64,000 nucleotides of DNA, taken from contig NC_037266.1 of NCBI RefSeq assembly GCF_000002425.4, forward strand, positions 3,667,350 to 3,731,349, read 5' to 3'. A program made the position numbers and the translations under genes. The stretch is from Physcomitrium patens (taxonomy: Eukaryota > Streptophyta > Bryopsida > Funariales > Funariaceae). Below the pieces are notes generated by a model, which was given only the letters and a program-made list of their open reading frames with translations, was not told where the DNA came from and ran no database searches. This document shows, piece after piece, positions 56,931 to 64,000 of the stretch (position 1 is the stretch's first letter; the number at the start of each line of letters is the position of its first letter).

Positions 56931-57795
56931 CCTCACAACCATTGTGCATACAAAACAAACACTGAACTGAAGAAACAACCTCGTGAACATCGCAAGCACA
57001 AATCTCAATCCCAAATTCAAGAGCATTCTGAGGCCGGAACGGCGTAGCGCCCTTCAACATGGAAAGTACTGGTCGGAGGGCCAAGATGCGCAAAAAAAAT
57101 TTGCAATTTTGTTCAGAACAAAAAGAATTCTCAATTTCGGCGCCCAGTCTGTTATGTATTCGTCAAATTCGGAGTCTATTTTTAGAATTCCGAAATTTAT
57201 GAGGCTCGCAGTAGAGTCAACAGCGAAACCCAACTCTAAGAATATGACCACAATTAAGCTACTGTAAACACGTTCCCTGTGTTTGACTTCATCTGTTGGT
57301 TTCTAACCAATGCAATCACATTACTCCAAACCACAAAATTAAAATTTTCATCAAGTCCGCGACATTCAATACAGACCTTGATGGATAATACAGAATTAAA
57401 GTGTACTAATCTGTATCTGAGCTTTGATTTTGCAATTCTGCACTTTGCAAAGGGCCATTCCGAAATGTGACCCTAGAATAAGTGGAGGGCTAATCGTCAT
57501 CCCTCCAGTATATAAGTATAATACACAGGATACAGCCTCTCTCTCACTCCTCTATCCCTAAAATTCATCCTAGCTTAACTCTTTTGTTGAGTGTTGATCA
57601 AGGTAATTGGTGGCAAAGGGATCACTTCATCAAGACACTAGCTCCTTCAAAGAATCAATACTGTAGCTACAATCTACAATACAACAATCAAGCGAACGCG
57701 TTGTTCCTGACCTCGTTCTCAGAAGCCTCGAATGTCTGTTGAATCTTCTAAAGCGGTGTTGCGTTACTTTCACACAGCCCAGCCTTCAGAGGAGA
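56931..57795. other. Region downstream of the PGR5-like gene
   Basis: No confident gene. The left part (56980-57250) is GC-richer. On the + strand a TATA-like TATATAAGTATAA sits at 57510-57522, followed by a CT-rich stretch, which could be a promoter or an old LTR piece. The right part should include the 3' UTR of the minus-strand gene ending at 57796. Confidence 0.4.
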
Positions 57796-58842
57796 TTAAT
57801 TAAGCCTCACAGGAACCAGCTGATTAGCTCCTGTGCGCAAATACACCCTGCCATGAGCCCACGGTTGCCCTGGCCCCGACCAAGATGGATGCAGCGTCGC
57901 CTGAAACATAAGCTGTCGATCACAGACATGGCATTCCGACTCATGCCGTATCTCCAGAGACGAGTAATTTGGCCTCACGAAGGTGTAAACCTCCGCTCCA
58001 CAATTGGGACAGCAACCCTTGAGCGCCATTACGTCTCCCTGCCCTAAGGCTTGCAGCTGCTTCGCTGCGGACATGGCTACAGGAGCTCCAACCAAGAAGC
58101 TGACAACCGAGAAAAGCACCCGATTCATGTCTGACAAGACGAAGGCACCGGGCTCATAAGCACTGATGCTCATGTAACGTGTAATTAGGACTGGAAGGAC
58201 CACGGCAAGACCTAACCCTAGAGCGAAGAGGAAACCCCAAACGGTAGCCAAAGCTCGCATCTGAGAGGGGTCAAATTCCGCATCCGCGTAGGCCGTGTAA
58301 CGCTTCAAGCTACACCGGGGGTACTTAACGACCAAATTTGATTTGTGAAATCGTAGCTTCACCTCCACCTTGTCGAACATGTCGTCTACGACTAGAGGCT
58401 GTCCACTGTAGTAGGAGTCTCGAGCCTGCTGGTAGAGTGCCTCTAATTGCGCTTTCTCGGCAGTCTCAATTGGACCCACGAAAATGCAAGAGGGATCATC
58501 TGTGCAACTCCCTGCCATCCAAGCAGCTGCAACAACATAACTCCGCAACACCTTAGGTCTAAACCTTCCCTCTTTGTTGTCGACTGTTGAAATTTTACCT
58601 CCACTCAAATTGGGTCTAAGAATCCCAAATTTCGCACCATGACCACTAGAGCATCTTGAATGCATACTCGCCACTGTACATTGAGGACTGTTCTTTCCAC
58701 CGTTAATAACATCACATACTAACAATTTGCCGCCAACATCCAACCTACACGATTCGCTCTCAGCCCGAAAGCTTCTCGTCTCCGACACTCCCATCCACCA
58801 TGCTCGATTAGTAGCAGGAAGTATATGCAACAATCCAGCCAT
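57796..58842 (-). CDS. PGR5-like (PGRL1/PGRL2-family) chloroplast membrane protein
   Basis: A single exon of 348 codons. I start it at the ATG at 58842 (MAGLLHILPATNR); the frame is open further upstream, to about 58899, but only with a TTG. The first ~110 residues are Ser/Arg-rich and look like a chloroplast transit peptide. The mature part has CIFVGPIE, ALYQQARDSYYSGQPL and KYPRCSL, then two hydrophobic segments (about 215-240 and 260-285). It ends with a CPNC...CHVC pair of CxxC motifs and a GRVYL tail. In plants PGRL1 partners PGR5 in antimycin-sensitive cyclic electron flow around photosystem I, and PGRL2 affects PGR5 stability. The motifs look closer to my memory of the PGRL2-type relative than to PGRL1 itself; this should be settled by alignment. 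Confidence 0.82.
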   Translation of the reverse strand: MAGLLHILPATNRAWWMGVSETRSFRAESESCRLDVGGKLLVCDVINGGKNSPQCTVASMHSRCSSGHGAKFGILRPNLSGGKISTVDNKEGRFRPKVLRSYVVAAAWMAGSCTDDPSCIFVGPIETAEKAQLEALYQQARDSYYSGQPLVVDDMFDKVEVKLRFHKSNLVVKYPRCSLKRYTAYADAEFDPSQMRALATVWGFLFALGLGLAVVLPVLITRYMSISAYEPGAFVLSDMNRVLFSVVSFLVGAPVAMSAAKQLQALGQGDVMALKGCCPNCGAEVYTFVRPNYSSLEIRHESECHVCDRQLMFQATLHPSWSGPGQPWAHGRVYLRTGANQLVPVRLN

Positions 58843-59843
58843 TCCTCTGAAACCTAAAATCGATTTGCCACAGCTCAATCCAGAACCGCCCTGCTCCAAA
58901 TTTTCTTTGTCAAGAACAAATTCGGGCTCTAATGCCCACTAACCACTACTAGATCTTCATGAGACGAAGAGCATACGTAGTTAGAGCAGAACCAAACCCG
59001 ATTTACTTCGTCCAGTTGATGTTGATGATGAGCCTACAGTTCTCGCTTCAACTTTCCCACCGCCTGATAACGATGTGCGACCATCCTGAAAAACACTAGT
59101 GCATGGCAAAGTATCTGCTGGAGAGCCTGGTCCTTAATTCAAGAGGGTGGATGAGGAGTGTCGTGGGCCGTGCTTAAGCGGTTATGGAAAGCGTCCGAAC
59201 GACATCCGTTGATTGGATGGGGATCAAGTCAACTGACTTGTATACACCTTAGTAACAGCAAAAGCCTTTTCTTAATAGCGGTTGGAATCGGTTATCGACG
59301 AACTCAGATTGGTTCGAAGGATGAAAGAGAATGAGACAAACTCCAAGATAATATCTCCAGTTACATGAAGCCTGTAAGCCCAAGTGGCACCCATCAAGGG
59401 TCGTGATAAATCACTCAGCGCATACATCGGTTAGAATGATACACAAAAAGGCAAAGGGAGAATAGGATAACAAGCTAAAATCAAGCAATGGCCACCTTCA
59501 CGGCCACACATGAAGGATTCCAACTGAGCTTACTGACGCAAATATAAATGTATGAATGTTATTTGAAATCAACTTGTACAAATTAAGCATCACGAGTTCA
59601 TGTAAATGTTTTTGTAATGCTCGGGTCTCAGTGGCGTGAAATAAAATGCACTCGTAATATTTATAGACATACCCCACAGCTCAGAAATCTTGCTACAAGT
59701 ACATACTTTACACAAGCATTGTCGTGATCGAAAGTAGGTCACAACCTCAACCAGCGCTACAACGGAGACGCTGTCGTATGCAAATAAGTATAACTAAATT
59801 AATCATGAATCCTAAACACCTAAATCCTGCAGTAACATTTGTA
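58843..59843 (-). promoter_or_regulatory. Intergenic region, likely promoter and 5' UTR of the PGR5-like gene
   Basis: 1.0 kb between the two minus-strand genes. No clear TATA box was found. A 7-bp inverted repeat CAAGTCA/TGACTTG lies at 59225-59240. The right half should contain the 3' UTR of the YGGT gene. Confidence 0.45.
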
Positions 59844-60635
59844 TCATCTGGCTGTAGTATTTAAAATGGAGGTCAACACTCCGAGCACAATAAACGCCAG
59901 CATAGGACTCAAGTCGAGAGCATTAAAAAGAGGGGGGATAATGTTTCTGAAGAGATTCAAGTAAGGGTCACACATGTCACGAACGGCTTGAAGAGGTTGC
60001 CTCTCCCAAGGAATGTTAGGAAACCAACTAAGAAGCACGCGCACCATCAACACCCCGCTGTAAATCTCTAGCCACTTCGCCATGCCACTGGCAACGACCG
60101 TCAGAGGCGTACTCACAGATCCCGGAGTTTGGCTAATCGAAGCTAAAAAGAGAGGTCCAACGGCCAACACCAACCTCCCCTTCAAAGCGCTCACAAGCTC
60201 ATTTTCAGCATTTGTGGAGCCGTCAGGGAGTGGAGTGCCGATCAAAGTTCTACCCAAGGCCTTCACAGCGCCCACCACGGCTTTCACCACCACTGCCACA
60301 ACTATAACCGCTGTGGATACCACTGCGCTTGCCACTTCTGCGTCGTTGCTGCCTGTCGAATTATCCACCGCAGAGACACATCTTACAGGAAAAGACCCCG
60401 ACTTGGCCTTAGCCTCTCTCCCGTCGCTCAAATGGGACACATTTCCAATCCATGGTTGCGACAATTTCATCATCAATTCCTCTTCTCCCCTGAGCAACCT
60501 CGCATCGCCGTCCCTGACTGCAAAAATAGCTCCGCTCACCGATCGCGGCAAACGATGGCATTGAGAACTGACCCTCTTTAATGCACATTGCGTGCGTAAT
60601 CTGCAGGGGGAGGTTGCGCCCATCGCAGAAGCCAT
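59844..60635 (-). CDS. YLMG1: YGGT-domain protein, YLMG1-type, chloroplast
   Basis: A single exon of 263 codons, starting ATGGCTTCTGCG at 60635 with no earlier in-frame ATG. The first ~80 residues are rich in Arg, Ser and Ala and fit a transit peptide. The mature part has a hydrophobic segment at about 103-125 (VVSTAVIVVAVVVKAVVG) and another at about 152-168. The YGGT domain occupies the last ~80 residues: YSGVLMVRVLLSWFPNIPW, then CDPYLNLFRNIIPP and LSPMLAFIVLGVLTSIL. YlmG proteins are membrane proteins; plant YLMG1-1 has been linked to nucleoid distribution in chloroplasts, and cyanobacterial relatives to cell or organelle division. An overlapping frame on the same strand (60409-60795) is a shadow with no ATG start. 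Confidence 0.88.
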   Translation of the reverse strand: MASAMGATSPCRLRTQCALKRVSSQCHRLPRSVSGAIFAVRDGDARLLRGEEELMMKLSQPWIGNVSHLSDGREAKAKSGSFPVRCVSAVDNSTGSNDAEVASAVVSTAVIVVAVVVKAVVGAVKALGRTLIGTPLPDGSTNAENELVSALKGRLVLAVGPLFLASISQTPGSVSTPLTVVASGMAKWLEIYSGVLMVRVLLSWFPNIPWERQPLQAVRDMCDPYLNLFRNIIPPLFNALDLSPMLAFIVLGVLTSILNTTAR

Positions 60636-60810
60636 AGTGATGAAATCGACAATTCGCGCAGCTGATGCGCAATTGCTCAGGTTTCAAGAATTGTGGTTTT
60701 CCCAGAGGCTTTCTCTCTCGAACCTTCTTGTTCGAAGCTTTAGCTTTCTTAGGGTTTGGGGAAAGAGCGGTGGCTTTTGTACAGCCTACCCACACTCATC
60801 CTCTTTTTCA

Positions 60811-60821
60811 GTATGTATTTA
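60811..60821 (-). promoter_or_regulatory. Possible TATA box of the YLMG1-type gene
   Basis: A TATTTAAATA sequence about 180 bp upstream of the ATG. It is the only TATA-like element close enough to the gene. Confidence 0.35.
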
Positions 60822-63181
60822 AATATCGGCGTATGAAAATTATTTCGGATTCATGCGCTTTATCACTTTAAACACGAGGTTGATGTAAGATACGATTTTA
60901 ATATACTCATACAATCTGAACACATTTTCGGGTTTTTTGCGGGAAAAAAGTAAAAAAAAAACAAACAAACAAACAAAAAATAAGATATATATATAGTAAC
61001 AATTTATTAGTGCCAATTGTTACAATTCATTGATGTCATGTTCCTAATTTTGAAACCAAATCTATCCTACTATCAACATGTTTAAACAAATACATGGAAG
61101 CTAGTAGTGTTATACTCTTTTCCCTTTGTTTCTCTTTTCTAGTTCTATCATCCATCCACTCACAATCAATGAAAGTAACTTCTTCTACATAATATTTATT
61201 AAAATATTTAGTTTAACTTGTTTTAAAGTAATGTTATTAACATCTCAAAATCCTAGACATTTACATCTAACGTAATATGAAGCCGACGACGAGTAGGAGA
61301 TACTTCGTACAAAATAAACACCGAAACTTTAATGTCGGTATGCTCAATACGTGAGACTTCCGCATTTACACTGGCTATGGAAGGGAGACCTCAGAATCCC
61401 GACTTCAATGGCTCATGCAAATTATCAAACTTCGCGTGTGCTTGATCTTTAACAAATCAATAAAGAAAATTGTTGCTTTTAATATTTGAATTAAATGTTA
61501 ATAGCATTTTCAAAGATTCTGTATCAACTTCTTCATCCAATTGGTGTATGGGTAGATGAATAAAATTATTATGTTTATGAGCAATAAGTTGCTGACACAT
61601 AGCATGTTGGATTCACGGTAGAAATATAGAATGATTTATTTTTACATTTGTGAATTAACATGCATGATTGGAATCCCCAACTAAAAGTTACCCATCAATA
61701 GAAATCACACATATTTAATAAAGTTCAACATAATAATGCAATTATATTTTATTTATCTGAAGTTGCAACAAGCCATTCATTGAGTTACATTTAACATTAA
61801 CGTGTAACCAACATACTATTTCACATCTGTTTTTTTATTTTTTTATATTCTTATTAAATATATGAAGTGATATGTTTTTTAATATTTATAAAAATATATA
61901 TATATAAACTCTCTAATTATGTAATCTTATTCAATAATATCTGTGACATCTTTGGGGGGTTCTTGTATGAAAAGTTTAAGAAAAAATATGTTAAAATTAA
62001 TTTCAAACCAGAAATTTTCATTTTGATATGTCTCAATAAAAGCATTGTCATTGTCTGAGTTTAATATTATTTTTTAATTTTTGTAATATTCTAAACCAAA
62101 TAATTCATGTTATTTTTCTTTCATAACTTTTAATGAATTGAAATAAAGGCCATTGCTGATACCAGTATGAATACTTTAACAATAAATTTCTTGCATCATT
62201 TGTTTATTATCTAAATAAATATATAAGATGTATAATATTAATAAAAATCGTGCATATAACTCACTACAATTTTTTCTTGTATACATATATTTTCATTGAG
62301 TGATTTGTATAATAATAATATTATATCAATTTGGATATCAAATAATTGTTTTTTAATTTTCTTCAGGAAATTGTTTATGGTAATCACTCTTTTCTTCTTT
62401 CTATTTTTTATTTTATGTTTAACAATGAAAATTTTGTCAATCTAACTAATTTTTTTAATTTAAGTAATAGTTAATAGATATATTAAAAATTATAATTGAA
62501 TAATATATAAATTAAATTTATACATATAATATGTGTATCATTTTATTATTTATTTATAACTTAATATTATTTATATATATTTTTAAAATAATAAATTATA
62601 TATTGTAATTTATTCCATTATCTTGATATTTTAGTATTTCTTATGAGGCTTATTTAAGTAAAAAGGTATTAATTATAAATCATGATTGAAACATCTATTG
62701 AAATAATATCCACAAAACCTTATTTCATGGATTGTGAGAATTGGTGCACCTCAAAAATTATCTCAAGTAAAATATTGTTAACAAAAATATTTATTGTCTA
62801 TAAATTAATTAAAAAGAGACTTATGTCGACACTTAATGTATCATGTATTTTTGCAATGATATATAATAGAATAAATTTTATTATAAATTTATTCTTTTTT
62901 TACTAAATAAATTTTATTCATATATTACTTTCAAAAAAATTAGTGTAAACAAGAATTTTATTGTATGAATGAAATGGTTTATTGTACATGGTAAAAGGAC
63001 CTATCCATAACAAAAAAAAAAAAAAAAATATCCACCTACCAAATCTTTCAATTTAATATTTAAAAAATAATAAAATATATTAAATAATATTCAATTTGAT
63101 ATTCAAATTAAGAGTCTTATGAAAAAAAAATTCATAACAAAAAAAAATAAAATAAGAATTTATTAGGCATTAGTTGATTTT
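60822..63181. other. AT-rich intergenic DNA
   Basis: No gene recognised. A short GC-richer patch at about 61255-61450 stands out but has no convincing ORF. Includes a CAAA microsatellite at about 60960-60980 and an A-run at 63011-63028. Confidence 0.55.
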
Positions 63182-63724
63182 TATCAAGGATATGAATCTT
63201 CAAAAATTGAAAAATCAAATCACTCTTGTGTCACTTAAAAAGATTAGATAATCACTCAAAGATAATATAATATTAAATTAGAATGGTTATTGTCAAAGAA
63301 AAAAAGATTAGAAAGACTTGAAACGAGACTAAAGACTAGAAAGGCATTAACAAGAGTAAAGAAGGCTTTATTCTTGCCTCTATATATACTATTCAACTAA
63401 GAGCTGCATGGCAATGTTTTATAAGACCTCAAACACACATTAACTTTGTTAGACACATGTTTTAACTTGCAAGGCAAATTTTTTATATGTGAGCTATATA
63501 ATTAGTTTATTCCACAAGCTATCAACACATGTGATATGTGGCTAACTTGTTGACTAAGTTTTTAAGCTACCAATTAACTACAAACATGTATAAAGTCAAT
63601 ATAAACAACATCTATGAAGCTTTTAGAAATCTTCTATAGAAGATATTATGAAATTAATTTATTTTTATCTACTTCAATTTAATCATATAGATAATTATTA
63701 TAGTAAACATATATGTTTGTGACA
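63182..63724 (-). repeat. Decayed family C LTR
   Basis: Read on the minus strand it runs from TGTCACAAAC at 63724 to the equivalent of CCTTGATA at 63182, about 543 bp. TATA and hairpin remnants are visible at about 63345-63405. Confidence 0.82.
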
Positions 63725-64000
63725 TTATTCTTCCTATTAGAGACAATGTTCCACAAGAAGTAGTCATTATATGTTAAAAAAATCTAAGATGTAGTAAATT
63801 ATATTTGCTACATACTCTAATGTTTGTTCTCTTTGAAGATGGTTGATAGGTCTTTTGAGCCATTGATAGTATCTCATACCAAGCCAAGAAGACTACCATA
63901 TTATTTGATTATTATTGAGGCCTTTATAACTCTCTTCAAATAAAGCATTTGGAATATTATGAGGAATTTTTTCTTCTTCTAATAAAATCTCCAAACATTA
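63725..64000 (-). pseudogene. Family C ORF3, third copy (window edge)
   Basis: On the minus strand, upstream of the LTR, the frame reads LEILLEEE, YKGLNNNQIIW, RPINHLQREQ, EYVANIIYYILDFFN and a TAA at 63767-63769. Only one in-frame stop (a TAG after QIIW) is seen in ~77 codons. The rest of the element lies beyond the window. Confidence 0.6.

Noticed and set aside
57054-57251. 65-codon minus-strand ORF downstream of the PGR5-like gene
   Set aside because: No recognisable motif and no support for expression; left as part of the unidentified flank.
60409-60795. 128-codon minus-strand ORF overlapping the YLMG1-type gene start
   Set aside because: It begins with GTG, not ATG, and its first two thirds are out of frame with the YGGT domain protein; a shadow of GC-rich coding sequence.
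1-64000. CRISPR arrays, operons, rRNA or tRNA genes, bacterial-type systems
   Set aside because: No regularly spaced short repeats, no clover-leaf-like segments noticed, and the coding content is that of a plant nuclear genome.

Overview
The window reads as nuclear DNA of a land plant, most likely a bryophyte such as a moss. About 47 kb is Ty3/Gypsy LTR retrotransposon sequence, intergenic DNA is very AT-rich, and two intronless nuclear genes for chloroplast proteins sit near the right end. The moss assignment is inference from this combination; no species-diagnostic sequence was identified.

Positions 1-38160 are a nested retrotransposon block built from two Gypsy families. Family A has LTRs of about 1.2-1.8 kb and an RT with an FLDDV box. 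A 3' fragment lies at 1-4586 (+), a whole copy at 4587-13242 (-), and a three-LTR complex at 24567-35207 (+). Family B has 741-bp LTRs and a primer-binding site matching plant tRNA-Asp. A 5' fragment lies at 13243-14737 (-) and a whole but heavily interrupted copy at 16318-38160 (+). The B copy at 16318 carries a 1.27-kb solo LTR inside its integrase and, further on, the 10.6-kb family A complex. All A and B reading frames are broken, mostly by transition-type nonsense changes.

Positions 38161-47798 are AT-rich and largely without recognisable genes. They hold dinucleotide runs, an imperfect tandem repeat, a GC-richer island and a pyrimidine tract. A younger chromodomain Gypsy element (family C, 47799-54182) follows, with 560-bp LTRs about 97% alike by eye and a perfect 5-bp target duplication, CGGGT. 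Two decayed family C relatives lie at 54430-55265 (+) and 63182-64000 (-).

The gene island at about 57-61 kb holds two minus-strand single-exon genes about 1 kb apart. One encodes a PGR5-like (PGRL1/PGRL2-family) thylakoid membrane protein. The other encodes a YGGT-domain YLMG1-type chloroplast protein. Both have likely transit peptides and transmembrane segments.

The most interesting signals are in family C. Instead of a tRNA primer site, the 12 nt just after its 5' LTR are perfectly complementary to a 12-nt LTR segment that begins 30 nt after a TATA box. This is the arrangement expected for Tf1-like self-priming. Family C also has an unrecognised third ORF after pol whose frame, length and spacing to the LTR are kept in three diverged copies. 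In family A, a perfect 2.84-kb inverted repeat flanks non-identical LTRs, which needs an explanation (gene conversion or assembly error).
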